64,000 nt of DNA, taken from assembly GCF_003171515.1 (NCBI RefSeq), contig NC_089396.1, positions 1,364,001 through 1,428,000 on the forward strand, in the 5' to 3' direction. The notes under the pieces are model-generated. The model did no database searches. It worked only from the letters and a program-made list of their open reading frames with translations, and had not been told where the DNA came from. Positions 50,563-62,352 of this stretch are shown one piece after another (the stretch's first letter is position 1; each line of letters starts with the position of its first letter). Position numbers and translations under genes: made by a program. This DNA comes from Pyrenophora tritici-repentis. Lineage: Eukaryota; Ascomycota; Dothideomycetes; Pleosporales; Pleosporaceae.

Positions 50563-52416
50563 ACATGATCTATGGGCGAGCGGCGCACATGGGCGAGCGG
50601 CGCACCCCACTAACATTACTCACCTTACTAATCTTAATCTACAATGGCTTAACGCAGCGCTACTTAATTACTATTAAATAAAGCAGATATTTAGCTTACT
50701 ATCGTATCTATTAATGCGCACTAGATCTAAGGTACCTATACTGCTACAGTAGTCGACAACGTAGCCGAAACAACGCTCCGCCGCCGACGCGCTGGTATAC
50801 CTGCCTAACGCGATTGCCCGCCTAACTCAAGGAAGCTTACCTAGAGAGAAGAGGAGGTGATTATTAGCTTTATACTTTAGCTAGATCTGCGTAGATTTGC
50901 GCCTATCTACATAGCTGTACGTGATATAGCTAATAAGCTGCTAGCTGCGCGTAGTAGAGAGTAGGTTAGAGTTAACTAGCTATCTACCTTTGTTAAGCGT
51001 ACAGACAGTCTTTAGACGTGTTTTAACTAAGCGTATAATAGGTAGAGAGCTCTTTATAAGGATGCAACATTAATAAAGAGGTAGTTTAAGCTTATAGAAG
51101 AGACAAAGGCTAAGCTAGGTATCTGCGATAAGGACGTCTACAACTTTAATAAAGCTAGCTTTATAATAGGCAAGATTACAACGCAACTAGTTATAACAGG
51201 AGCAAAGAGAAGAGGCAGGCCGAAGAGTATTTAGCTAGGCAGTCGCGAGTAGGTAACGCTGATCGCTGCTATTAGCGCTGCTAGCTAGTCAGTCTTACTA
51301 TTCCTTATCTTCGCTAGCTAGTACTACCTATTAGCCTAGTATAAGGAAGCTAAGATCCTACGTAACTAGGCGATCGCAGTTAGCGATAATAGCTAGACAA
51401 ATAATAAGCTTAGAGTTAAGTAGCTAAAGCACTTTAACGCTCACACGCAGGCTCGTAGTGTAGGTGCGCGTCGCCTTCTTATTATTAATAGCTGTAAGAG
51501 CTACTAATCTCTCGAGTTCTAGAAGCTCCTTAAGAAGAATAATATCTATACGCTCTATATACCTCCTTACATATCTCACCTACTCTAGCTACTTAATATT
51601 AGCTGCTTCTCGCTATTAAAGCGCGCGTACAGCCGTAAGGTAGAGAGCCTTATGCGTAACTACATTAATTACATCACTAAGCTAGAGTTTCTGCTAGCGT
51701 TTAAGGCAGTATTTAATTAAGCGTTCACGCTAGCTAATATCTGCTCAGCCTTCTGCGGCGTAGGCCTTGTTCCTCTACAACTAGAGGCTGTTCTATTAAA
51801 GGTAGATGTACAACTGCGTACACCTACTCCTCTAGCAGCTCTGCTAGAGGCTCCCTAGGTAGCTTAAACGCCAAGCAACGCGCGTGAGCTTAAGGCTTAG
51901 TTAAGCCTAATACGTGAGCGCGTGTGCCAGCATAAGAGCTTATCACCAGCTTTAATTATTATGGCGATTAACTAGCTAAAGAAGGGCGCCGAGGTAATAA
52001 TGCTCTCTGCTAAGCTAATGCGCGATTAGATCTCTAGTCTTAAGAAGGCTAACAGCGCAGCCTTAGAGCGTAGGCGGCGCTCTAAAAGGCGTATACAGAA
52101 GCATGGAGTACTCACAAAGGGAGCTAGAGAGGATATACTAGCTTAAAATGAGGCTGACTAGCAGATTGCTTATAAAGAGCGTCAAGGAGGAGCGCGATCA
52201 GGCCTCAGCCAGCGGGCTCAAAGGCGCTGCACTAGGTGCAAGGAGACTGGGCACAACTCGCGCACATGCAAGACTGATACTATTAATATAGAGTAATCTA
52301 CTGTACTAATATCTTGCAATAATATTATCGCGTTGTTGAGATGCATCGTTTTGAAGTTGCAAAAGTTTAGTTAGATGGCGGCTCGCTTGTACTGGCGGCT
52401 CGCTTCTAAAACATGT
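50563..52416 (+). mobile_element. Fot1/pogo-type transposon, copy 3 (RIP-decayed, mismatched ends)
   Basis: 1,854 bp between TA duplications (50561-50562 / 52417-52418). The left terminal repeat has two 17-bp units ATGGGCGAGCGGCGCAC, while the right has AAGCGAGCCGCCAGTAC-type units like copy 2. Both begin ACATG. The orientation is opposite to copies 1 and 2. Confidence 0.85.
50643..52293 (+). pseudogene. pogo copy 3 transposase, heavily mutated
   Basis: Plus-strand copy of the 549-aa transposase. Stops from RIP occur throughout the first 1.4 kb (for example CTAGCTAGTCAGTC for the GGCTGGTCAGTG context). The last ~200 bp (52090-52290), encoding the basic tail and RCTRCKETGHNSRTC knuckle, have far fewer changes. 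Confidence 0.85.
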
Positions 52417-52418
52417 TA

Positions 52419-52589
52419 TATATTTGCCTAATTAATAGAGGGGTTATATTTCTATAGCGAAGTGAGTTCTATAATTACTAGTGTATTAGTAGAAAGTTAT
52501 ATAATAAAGAATAGGCCATATTTATTATAGCCTAAGAGAGACATTAGGAGGATAGTGTATTCTGTAATTATATCTAATGCGATACTATC
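52419..52589. other. Unclassified AT-rich sequence
   Basis: 170 bp between pogo copy 3 and the SINE; continues after the SINE at 53175. I see no gene or repeat that I can name. Confidence 0.3.
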
Positions 52590-52603
52590 TACGAGGCTAA
52601 GCT

Positions 52604-52702
52604 GGGGGGATGGCGCAGTGGTAAAGCGTCTGGTATTCCTCTACCGCACTCCAAATTTGCAGTGTAGTAGAGGTCGAAGGTTCGAATCCTTCTCCTCTCA
52701 CC
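52604..52702 (+). ncRNA. tRNA-like RNA polymerase III promoter head of the SINE
   Basis: Internal A box (52611-52621) and B box (52679-52689) suit Pol III transcription. The anticodon arm cannot be folded normally; an intron-like 24-nt excess or a deletion/rearrangement would explain it, so I do not call a functional tRNA. Confidence 0.6.
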
Positions 52703-53160
52703 GCCACTTGTGGCTTTACCAAAAAAATATCGAACGGCTTACTCCAACTCGCAAATTTTCACCTACCCCTGCAAAAAACTTAGCGACAGTTTATAGCCGC
52801 AGTACACCCGAGCCACGTACTGCTACGACTACAACACTACGCTAAGCTTGTTACAACCCTTCGCCTCGTTCAAGATCCCATGGCTTTTTCCCCCTCGAGG
52901 TTTTTTTCAGACTTAGGAACACGAGGAAAGCGTTGCAAAAAGAGATAGGTTGAAGAGAAGGAAAAACAGGCAGCTATAATAGGGTTTTACTTTCTCTCCT
53001 CCCCTGTAATAGCTAGGACATGCCTAAACCACAATAGTCAAAAACACAACCAACGAACGTCAAAGGAGAGATAAAAATAGCTAGAATGGCATCTGCCACC
53101 GTCCTACATAGTCTCTGACTGATAAAGGACGTTAATGGATTACATACATACATACATACA
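52604..53160 (+). mobile_element. tRNA-derived SINE with perfect 14-bp target duplication
   Basis: Flanked by TACGAGGCTAAGCT at 52590-52603 and 53161-53174. The head (52604-52702) folds like a tRNA: acceptor stem GGGGGGA/TCCTCTC (G-U pairs included), D-arm with A box TGGCGCAGTGG, T-arm GAAGG-TTCGAAT-CCTTC with B box GGTTCGAATCC. The anticodon region is enlarged. A tRNA-unrelated body follows, and the 3' end is GGACGTTAATGGATTA followed by CATA repeats. No RIP seen. Confidence 0.75.
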
Positions 53161-53694
53161 TACGAGGCTAAGCTCACGAGGTCTTGGTAGTAGGAACGTC
53201 GTGAGGCCGTGTCGTTGTGCAAATATCTAGTTTAAAAAACGCATGTCCAGAGTATCTACTATCAATTAGGGTAGGTATAGAAAGGGTCTAGTGCGCGAGA
53301 AAGGAATTAAGCTACACTATAAGTAATCTACTATTTACTAAGTAAAGTTAAATAGGGTTATAGTCTTATATCGCCGAAAAAATCTATTTATCATAGTTAC
53401 TATCCTTAATCTCCATCTTCCTTCTCTGCTCGCGACGCTAGGCAGAGGACACTAGTTTCTCTAGCTCTAGGAGGTGTTATTAGTCATAGAGAAGCTCTAG
53501 CTAGAGGTATTTAAGAAGCTAGGTGTTAAGGGCGTAGGGCTGTAGACGCTACTGTACTTAATAAAGCCACCTATAGAACAGTTTTATATAGGTAGAGAGC
53601 TATAGCTAGGGTAGCTGCTAGAGTGCTATAAGAAACTATCAAACTAGAGAGAGCTTGGTGGTGTGCAAGGATGTCTATTCTTGAGGTAGGGTTT

Positions 53695-53858
53695 TGTCAG
53701 ATATAATGAGATATTGCACAAAAGTGATGGATGTTGATGATTGTGTGTATTGTGTTCTGTCTATCGTGTGTCCGCGCTTGTGGCCCTCTTGAGGGGCGCA
53801 CTGACCCTCTCTACGCTGATTGGTTGCTGCCAACGTCGAGTAACCCTGCTATCTGACA
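53695..53858. repeat. Solo LTR E (164 bp)
   Basis: TGTCAGATATAATGAG...CTATCTGACA flanked by GGTTT (53690-53694 / 53859-53863). Shares its start and a GTTGATGATTGTGT motif with the Copia-4 LTR. Confidence 0.85.
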
Positions 53859-54127
53859 GGTTTTTAGCTAAACTAGTTCTAGTAGTTCTAGGCGAAGTTG
53901 CTTACGCCTCTAAACTAAAGGTAGTAAGGGTAAATCCCTAAGCCTGCTTCTATTTAGCGCGATCCTTCTCTGAGTAGTTATAGAGTAGGTGGCCTATAGA
54001 CTTATAATATAGATAAAGATTATTATTAATATACTATTGCCTAGGGTTAATCCTAGGCGGTAGGCGCATAATAGTATTATAAGGGCGTCCCTAAGCGAGA
54101 GCACTAAGGTCTATAGCGTTAGGGTAG

Positions 54128-54319
54128 TGTCAGATTGAGGCGAGGTTTTGCTTCATGATCGAGCCGATGGTGGTTGGGGAAGGACATGAGACCCCCAAAC
54201 CAGGGCTAGCGCCGGGACTTAGCACTGCCAAGCCCGAGGCGAGGCCACCTCCCACAGACAGAGCCGTAGACAGAGACAGACAATAGACACCTCGATCCGA
54301 TCCCATAAAAAATCTGACA
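54128..54319 (+). repeat. Solo LTR of the Copia-1 family
   Basis: 192 bp, nearly the same as 16486-16676, with intact TGTCAGATT...AATCTGACA ends and the duplication GGTAG (54123-54127 / 54320-54324). Little RIP damage. Confidence 0.92.
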
Positions 54320-54876
54320 GGTAGAAGTTAGAAGCTTAGGGTGCCCTCTAGGTATGCTAGTGTAGTGCGTTAGTTTTATTACTTTAGAGGCACTAGGCTT
54401 AAGATTTTTAGTGCTAGAGTTCTTCTTTATTAGTATATTTATATACCTAGCTTTTCTTCTACTTCTGTGTCCGAAGAGGCTTTATATACTATAGCAGGCG
54501 ACTTTAGTTAATGCTATTGAAGTTATTAGCTATACGCGGGTCGAAGTCAGGCTTTAGCTCGCCTTTATCTACCGCTTTAGACGCCGCTATAGCTACCTTA
54601 GAGGCTTTAATAGGCGCGACAATCGCATCTTTAGGTATAGAGTCGCGCAACTGCATCTCGAAATTAACGCCTTAGCTCGCGGCTAGTATAGCTTAACGCG
54701 GCGACGTTAGCGGAGTCTCGCGCTGTGTATCCTCGTCGATAACAAAAGGGTGAGATAGATGCGAAGCTTCGATAGTTATAGGCTGTGATTTACTGCCTTT
54801 CTAGCGTTTTGAGCGACTAGCGGCGGCAATAGGAGTAGCAGTAGGGCGTTTACGAGAATGTCTAGGGTCTAGCATC

Positions 54877-55168
54877 ATAGCAACGGGTAGCACTAGGAAA
54901 TAGAACATGTAGAGAATCGTGTTAATTATTATACTACAGGAACTAAGATCTATATCTCCGCTGTCTAACGTTGTAGGCGCTATGCCCTGTACGTACTAGC
55001 CTTTAAGTAAGAGAAGATGGGATAGAACCTAGGTTATACCAAAATCTACGACTTCACGTTCTACGATATAGCCAGGATCAAGCCTATTAAGCTCACTAAT
55101 CAAGCCTGCTTGATGAGCTTAATTTGCTTGTACTTTCGAGCAGTCTGGGCTTGATTTGGCTTGATTGT
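54877..55168. other. Non-coding leader/short-repeat region
   Basis: Leader of the gag relic, then a TTGATT/AAGCCTGCTTGATGAGC-rich stretch (55075-55168) with short direct and inverted copies of CTTGATT. No gene seen. Confidence 0.35.
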
Positions 55169-55384
55169 TGTCAGATATTCACTCTTATCTGGAATACTGA
55201 TGAAATGGGTAATGATCGTGATGATATTGATGATTAATTGTGTTGTAGTTCTGTCTACTGTTGTGGGCACACCTAGGGGGTGCCAAGCCTTCCTGTGATC
55301 CGATTGGCTCTCACAGATGCCGGGTCGCGCTAGTCTAACCTAGCGTCTGTACGCTCTTATCTTCAATAGTGCTATTATCTAACA
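55169..55384 (-). repeat. 3' LTR of Copia-4
   Basis: 216 bp, plus strand TGTCAGATATTCACTC...TTATCTAACA. A purine tract AGGGGTG precedes it in element sense (55385-55391). Its first 54 bp recur at 62353-62406. Confidence 0.88.
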
Positions 55385-55419
55385 CACCCCTTCAGCTTAG
55401 ACGCTCTTCACGCTTGTAA

Positions 55420-57379
55420 GCTAGGCACTTAGTCCTACTTAAGGCTTACTACGAGATTTTCAAGTTTCTCTTAAATCTCTTCTAGCGGTGCCGAGTTTCT
55501 CGCCAGGATTTCCTTAGCAGGGACTAGTCCTAGTTGTTCTAGGAATTCTGGCTATTTGTTCGGTGGCAATAATTTGGTGAGACCGTCGGCAATCATATCC
55601 GCGGTAGGCGTGTACTCTACGGAGATCCGGCCTGTCGACACCTCCTGTCTAATCTAGTAGTTGTATATGTCGACATGTCTAAGTTTAGTTTAAAGCTTTA
55701 AGACCTCCTTAGTGACTAGGCGAATAGTCTGTTTGTTGTCGCATTAAATAGTAATACTAAAAGTGTTAAGCTAGATGTTTAGCTCCTTGAGGAGACGGGA
55801 CAGGAATAGAGCTTCCTTGGCTACTTAAGATAGAGCGAGGAGCTTAGCTTCTGTCGTTAATATTGTGATAGTGTCTTGTTTATTAGCTTTCTATGCGATA
55901 AGTCTATTAAAGAGCTTAATCGCGTAGCCTTATAAGCTCTTCCTGTCTAGGGTATTGTCGGCAAAGGAAGCATCGCTAGCTATCTATAGTCTAGTGCCTC
56001 CTCCGAGTCGTAGCGCGAGGTGCTTTGTTACTAGTAGATATTAGAGGACTTAGTCGGCAGCGTTATAGTGCTCTAGTCCTAGATTAGAGAGAAAGCGGGC
56101 GAGCTGCGACGTCGCAAAGGCGATGTCTAGTCTAGTAGTTACAGCTGCGAAGAGGAGTAAGCCTATTTTGCGCTAGTATTTGTTAATCTCTAATAGGTAA
56201 GCGAGCCTATCTCTAGGGAGTAGCTCAGCAGTCGCTATCGGCGTGTCGTATCTAATGTTGGTACAGTCGGCTAGTCTACTAATCTTGTCTGCGTAGGCCG
56301 CCTGCGACAGTTAGATCGTCCTTAATTTGCGATCTTTAATAATCTCGACGCCGAGGAACTATTGTAGGTTATTTCCTCCTATAAAGAGGTACTTCTCCTG
56401 TAGGTGGGCAATTGCCTGCTAGGCGGATTGCTCTATATCTTTGTAGTATGCTAGTATAATGTCGTCCACGTAGAAGAAGATAATAATGCCGCCTTTAATG
56501 AGACAGCAGGGCTCGTGAGGTACTTCTTAGAAACCGAGTTCTTTAAGAGTGCTTGTGAACTCTTTCTGCTAGAGGAGCGGGGATATGCGCAGTCTATACA
56601 ATGCCTTGTTAAGCTTAAGTATAGTGCCTAGCTTCTAATAGCCGCGTAGTATTCTTATAAATACTTCTTAGTCTATTATCACATGCACGAAGGCGTTTAC
56701 TACGTCGTACTATTTAAGCTCTAGGTCGTACTTTACTGCAATTGTAGTTAGCATTCGGAACGATTAGCTTGCGAAGGTTACCGCGTATGTGTCTTACGAT
56801 GTAATGTTTCGCTGCTGATCACCGCGGACGACTAGTCGTGCCTTGCACTTAAGTAGTTGGTGATGCTTGTTAAGTTTGTAGGTGTATACCTATATATAGT
56901 CTAGGATTTACTGTCCTGTTTGCTTAATTTTCTTTATAGGGATCTCTGTCTACAAGTTTATTTAATAGTGGCTTGCTAGATAGGACTGTTCTGCTTCCTT
57001 AAATAGTTCTTCTATTAGGTAGTCCTTAAGCTTAGTTTAGCATGTTAGTAGAGGTAGTAGCTAACTGCGATAGGGCTTTAAGCCTTTGACGAGTATTCTT
57101 ACAATCGTAGCCTTGTCTATAGCTACTCCTTTGTATTCTCTAACCTTTCTAGCTTAGGTACCTGCTATGAACGCTGCTGCCTATAGGGCAGTCTTAGGGG
57201 TTCCTTGTTAATCCTTCTTATCTAGCGATGCTCCTGCCATTAGCCGCGCGAGCAACGCTGCGGGTGGCGGTGTCGCCGGGGGTGTCGGGTAGCTGTCCCG
57301 GATTTTCCTCCCTTAGTAGTATCCCGGCTGGTCGCCCTCGCTGTCCTGAGCGAGTGACTCCGGTGGACTGTCTTCGTAG
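55420..57379 (-). pseudogene. Copia-4 RT and RNase H (decayed)
   Basis: Minus strand: the RT catalytic strand is readable near 56455-56480 (reverse complement of GTCGTCCACGTAGAAGAAG encodes the YVDD-like turn). RNase H ends with IADGLTKLLPPNK near 55560-55600, followed by QPEFLEQLGLVPAKEILA. Stops at RIP sites are fewer than in Copia-1. Confidence 0.8.
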
Positions 57380-57381
57380 TA

Positions 57382-59486
57382 CAGTCGGGTGACAAAAAGA
57401 AAGAGACTTTTTAAAATTTACCTTTTTCTAAGCTCTATATCTAAAGAACTAGACTAGCTAGACTAATAATTTTTAGTTCTCTAGAAAGCTAAGAACATTT
57501 TCTTTAAGATGGGTTACTAAAAAAGATTCTAAGTAAGCTTACGTCTGCGTAACTCTAGTAGTGTTTAAGAGTAGAAAAAAGTAAGCTACAAATCTAAGTA
57601 TAACATTTTATCTACAGTATCGTTTGAGCTAAAACTCTTATATGCTATTTAGTACGTATAGATCTATATAATGTTCAAATTAAAGGTTATTCTACTTGTG
57701 TTTGCAAGAGTAAGGCTAAAAAGAAGTTTTTAAAGCTTTTTTTATATTAAAGTAGCCAAAGCTAGTTACTAGTACTTAGCATACCAACCTCTAGCTGCTT
57801 TTACTGCTAGATAACGCCTAGGTAAAGACCTAATACAGTTATCTATTACCTCTTGCGGTAATTGCTCCCACTCTTCTAGAATTACTGGTTTAAACAATTC
57901 TACTGCCTTAGTACTCTTACCTACGCCTAAAGAGGCACTAGGCCTTTTTGCTAGCTTATTCTTAAGTAAGCTCCAAACGTTTTCTATAGGATTTAGATCT
58001 GGGCTATAGGCCGGATGCTCGAAAAGAGGAACTTTATTCCTGGAGAACCAAGAGATGACTGCTGGCGTTTTATGGATCTTGGCGTTATCCTGCTGAAATT
58101 TGCAACCTAAATAGAATTAATTATTAAATTTAAGAATAAAAAGAAAAATTTAAAAAGTATCAAGGAATTCAAAAGATATAGTCTTTTAAAGTAAGAAAGA
58201 AAGACTTCTTACTTACCTCTTTTAAATAGAGGTTTAACAATAGGTACAAGTACTTCTCGTATATAACGTGTATTTGTAAATGTTCTAGAGTCCTGTAGAG
58301 ATCTAGTTATGTGTAACTTAGATCTTCCACCTATCCAGATAGCTCCCCAAACACCTATCGAGATATCGCGGGTTATATCTCTGTTAGTAAGCTAGATAAA
58401 AATGTACTAAACTCCTAGAAAAATACTAGATTTTTCAAAGAATATTTTAGCTTATTTAAGATATTTTTTAAACTCACTTGAGTTGGTTGTTTGGACCTGT
58501 TCCTTTCCAAGTCGCTTATTTCTTCTCTTTCTAACGTATTCTTGCCTAGCACCATACCCACGCTGTATAGAAGACTCGTCAGAAAATACAACTTTGCTAA
58601 AGTTTATATTTTTAAGAATTTTAAGTGTCTTCTTAGCGTAATTCTTGCGGTTAGTAGCTTTTTCTGCGTTTAAAAGCTGCTTCTTTCTAGCTAGAGATTT
58701 TGAGTATTTCTCTGCTTTCAATAAGCGTTGTAGGCTTCTAGTAGAGAAATCTAGATTATTCTCTACTAGAATACGCCTATTTGTCTTCTTAGGACTTCTT
58801 TCTAGGTCTCTATTAACTACTCGAGTAGTTCGTTTAGAGACCATAGTAGGGCGGCCTAGTTTAGGCGTAGAAAGAGGTAGAATAGGACTTTTCTTCTTCT
58901 TAATACGTTGTAAAGTATTATAAATAGACTTATAAGGCTTTTCTAGTATAGTACTAATAGTACTAGTAGATTTTTTTTTGCAAAGATAGAGTATAAACTT
59001 CTTTTTCGAATTTAGAAAGCTCTCGAGACATAGAGAGATAATAGAGATGAGAAAATTTGGAAGTAGAAAGAGAAAGATATATAGAATAACACTAGTAGAT
59101 TATTACGTAATTCTAGCGTACTTTTTTAGCGTACTTTTCTTTATTCTTCGTTTTTAAAATTAACTAGATAAGAAAGCTTAGAAAGAGATTTGCTTATGTA
59201 ATGCTTATATAAGCTAGTATCTTAGGAACTTTTTTTAGAAATTTTCATACGCTCAGTAAAAAGTTATACCTAACTCTCTTCTAGCTCTTTTTGAACTCTA
59301 CTTTTACTGCCTTAGATTAGCTTTATTTTGCCTACTAAGTATATCTTATAGTAACCTTACCTAACGAGAAGGTTCTTAACTTTCTAAAAAATCAAGATGT
59401 ATTAGTCTAGGTAGTCTAGTTCTTTAGATATAGAGCTTAGAAAAAGTTAACTTTTAAGAAGTCTCTTTCTTTTTGTCACCCGACTG
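57382..59486 (-). mobile_element. Tc1/mariner element B
   Basis: 2,105 bp, CAGTCGGGTGACAAAAAGAA ends between TA (57380-57381 / 59487-59488). Full-length copy of the same element as 39071-43028, in the opposite orientation, without the pogo insertion. It supplies the empty-site sequence for that insertion. Confidence 0.93.
57769..59031 (-). pseudogene. Tc1 transposase B (interrupted; possible introns)
   Basis: Same gene as 39526-40788, by offset and sequence: ATG at 59031, nine-base A run, DESSIQRG, and MENVWSLLKNKL ending at 57769. It shares the frame shift and the internal stop region, so either these are true introns/frameshifts or both copies were mobilised by a transposase encoded elsewhere. 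Confidence 0.7.
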
Positions 59487-59488
59487 TA

Positions 59489-60640
59489 GGACTCCGTCTC
59501 TAGTTGCTGCGATGGTGTCGACAGCTCGATGGTCCTCATATATGTCGCAATTTCTTCTAGCGTACTGTGCATAAGGCTATCTATTAGGTCTTTAGTCTTA
59601 CTATCGAATACTAAGTTTTCGTCGAAAACGACGTCTCTAGTGCTAATCACTTTAGCGAGTAAGGGTATCTAGATACGATAGATGTTTGATAATTAGTATC
59701 TAACTAGGTATCCGATCTATGCCTTTAGGTCGAGGCGTTGTAGGCGCGACTTCCCTTTGTAGGTGTCGTCTATTATAGCGAAAGCTTTGCAGCTATATGC
59801 CTTAAGATAAGTAAAGTTTAGTTTTTAGAGAGATGTGACTATTCCGTTGCTGAAAGCCACTCGTGTGAAGAAGACTTCGTATAGTGTCTTCTAGTAATTG
59901 TTGTAGTTTTGGGTTCTATTATAGAGATAGACTGCGGCTCGAGTGATTTCTAGCTATAGTTCCTAAGAGAGGTTAGCGTCAAGTCGCATTGCGCGTGCCT
60001 TCTCCTTGTTCACACCCCCTAAGCGCTCGGCTCCACCGTTTTGTGCCTGTGTGTCTAGGGCTAAGGGCTCGACTCTGATGCCTTGTGTTGCTAGCTATCG
60101 CTTAATATCTAGCTTAACAGTTGTAATCTCGTTGTTAGACTCTATAGTCTTAACGGATATATTATAATAGTTTTTTATAAATAAGAAGAAAGTTGTAAGC
60201 AGCTAGATAATAGACTTAGCTGTCTAGTTGTTGGTAAGGTATAGGTCCTAGTAGAGGCCTAAGAAACGATTAGTAATAAGCATTTAGCCCTTCTCTTTTG
60301 TGATCGCCTGAGCTTCGTATGTATGGAAGTCGATAGCAAGTCGCTCTCCTGGGCCTTCGTTGTTTGTTCGCGGTAGGCGTCGTATCTGTCTCTTAGACTT
60401 GGCTCTTCCGCAGGAGTCGCATTGTACTGTCGTTACCCCTTAAACTCGCACCCCCTTAGACTGCTGCACGAGGTGCTTAATTACTGCTAGTCTTAGGTAG
60501 CTAAGTCTCTTGTGCTATAGCATCGCTAAAGCCTTCTTTAGTCCTCTCTACGTGCGTGTTGTGATGGCTCTTGCATAGACAAATGCCCAGGGTAGAGGAC
60601 TATACTCTAATACCTACTAGCTAAAGGTTTCTAAGAGGTT
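59489..60640 (-). pseudogene. Copia-4 pre-integrase, integrase and linker (decayed)
   Basis: Minus strand: HKRLSYLRLAVIKHLVQQSK, then the Cys pair in VQCDSCGRAKSKRQIRR, ERLAIDFHTYEA (first Asp region), DTQAQNGGAERLGG (Glu region), and KVISTRDVVFDENLVFD, the usual end of copia integrase regions. Occasional TAG/TGA only; one stretch of 67 codons (59447-59650) is open. Confidence 0.82.
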
Positions 60641-62317
60641 GCTAATAACTTAATCGTCTAGTCCTCGTAGGTTAGTTAGGTTTAATTTAGTATTCTACTA
60701 GATTCCTCTTTGCCGTAGCAGTTAGAAGGACACTAGATTGCATACGATCTCTAGGCAGATTGCTACATCTTGCAGCACTAGCTTCGTTGTCCTATGCTAA
60801 TATTGCAGCGTGATGTCTGTGGTCTCGTATCCCCGTATCTAAATCTTTATACTACTAGCCTATATGTAGTCTCCTAATAATAATGGGCGGTAGTTGTATA
60901 TCTAATCTAGATTGTTTGTGATGTGGTATGTCACTCCTAAATCAAGAATAAATAATCGTGCGAGAGGGTACGTGTGCTCGGCTGTCCTACTCCGTGCGAT
61001 AGTAGTGAACACGGCGTCTACGTCTGTAATCTTTCGGCCTTCTAGTTATTTAATTAGTGACTAAGAGTACTCTAGCGTTGGTGTATGTGATTATTTTAGA
61101 GCTGGCGTGCGTGTACGGGATCTGTATTGTCCGCGGATTAGCCTTTACAGCTGTGTATCATTCTTACATTTAAACTGTACTAGTTCATTTGTAGCTTTAT
61201 TTAGTGTCCACTATTTTGGCGCTAGGTCTAGATTAATATAGTAGCATGCTCTAAGTTTATGATATTAATAACACGCTAGGCATTTCTGCCTAGAGGTAGT
61301 CCCTTTACTTTGCGCTGAGGACCGCTTCTGTGCTAGCTTTCTTATAGCTTGTGAGGTTTATAGTTGTTTACGAGGACGTCCCTAATACTTTGTTTGCGAG
61401 GTATTCCCTAGATTCAAGTTAGTAGATAGCGCGGTGACCCCACTGCTCGGCGTCCCGCGCAGTGGCTAGTAGGATGCACCTCTAGCGAGAGTTGTATCAT
61501 TATGTGTACTTTTATTATAAGCTGCTATAGCTGCTTTGTGCTTCCCTAATCTAGAAAGGGGATAGTGCATCATCATATGCTCTCAGAACCGATTTATTAT
61601 CTCCTTTTAGCTTATCCTAGCTGCCTATCGTCCGTTCTCTTAGAAGTTTACGGCCTAGATAGGTGCTATTTTCTAGACGGCCACTAGAAAGTCCTTTAAT
61701 ATCGCATTAAGTTGTGACACTTCTAGTACGCTGTATACTTCAGCTTCCGTGGCGGCTTAGTTATATTCCGCCAGCTACGTGTCCTATTGATTTGGGGTCC
61801 TTATTAGTTTGAGGGATGCTAAGTATCTTTCTCTAGCTCGCTCCTTCTTAGTGCGATCGCTCACTCTAACTGTAAGCTTTAAGTTTATAATCTACTCGCG
61901 AAGTGTCTTGTCTAGGAGACAGCATGTGCGTAGTAGGTGCGGTAACACGCTTAATTAAATTAGGGTCATGATGTGCTAGAAGCTTGACTGCTCCTTTTCG
62001 TATTAGTGTTGGTTGCTTTTGTACTGCTCCATCGACATGCGATAGTATTCGAGGTCTTCTTTAAACGCTTTCTGTCCGCTGTTCGATAGCTCGCTAAGTC
62101 TTCCTAGCTCTTTAATACTAGAAGCTGCTTAGTAGTTAGCAAGGATTAGGATTCTAAGGTTAGTAGGCCTCCGGAAGGGCTAAGTAGTAGTCTTTAGGTT
62201 AATCTTATCCTAAATATTGTGTGCTATGCAACGCGCTTGCAGTTGTAGCATCCAACTAGTGTAGTCTAACTAGTCGCGTAAAGTCACGGTCGCGTCGCGG
62301 GTGGTAAATGTGGTCAT
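60641..62317 (-). pseudogene. gag: Copia-4 gag and protease (decayed)
   Basis: ATG at 62317 opens MTTFTTRDATVTLRD, followed by a RIP stop and DYTSWMLQLQARCIAHNI, a copia-type gag start. A CCHC-like region is near 61300 and the protease near 60960-60900. No frame is continuously open. Confidence 0.72.
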
Positions 62318-62338
62318 TTTGGTAGGTAGGTAAAGATA

Positions 62339-62352
62339 GTGAGACTCTTAAT
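62339..62352 (-). promoter_or_regulatory. Copia-4 primer-binding site (tRNA-Lys anticodon arm)
   Basis: In element sense ATTAAGAGTCTCAC follows the 5' LTR end TATCTGACA, the same 14 bases as in Copia-1. Confidence 0.7.

Larger units (their letters stand above)
53240..54876 (-). pseudogene. gag: gypsy-like gag relic (gypsy-H), with two solo LTRs
   Basis: Minus strand, from an ATG near 54876 (MMLDPRHSRKRPTATPIAAA). Remains include SQPITIEASHLSHPFVIDED, EMQLRDSIPKDAIVAPIKAS, and a knuckle-like NNLYLYCKSIGHLLYNC near 53985-54030 (one Cys changed to Tyr, RIP-compatible). Interrupted by stops and by solo LTRs at 53695 and 54128. No pol is recognisable. Confidence 0.6.

Noticed and set aside
52604..52702. 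Functional host tRNA gene
   Set aside because: The anticodon arm does not fold, and the head is part of a 557-bp unit with target duplications and a microsatellite tail, so a SINE is the better explanation.
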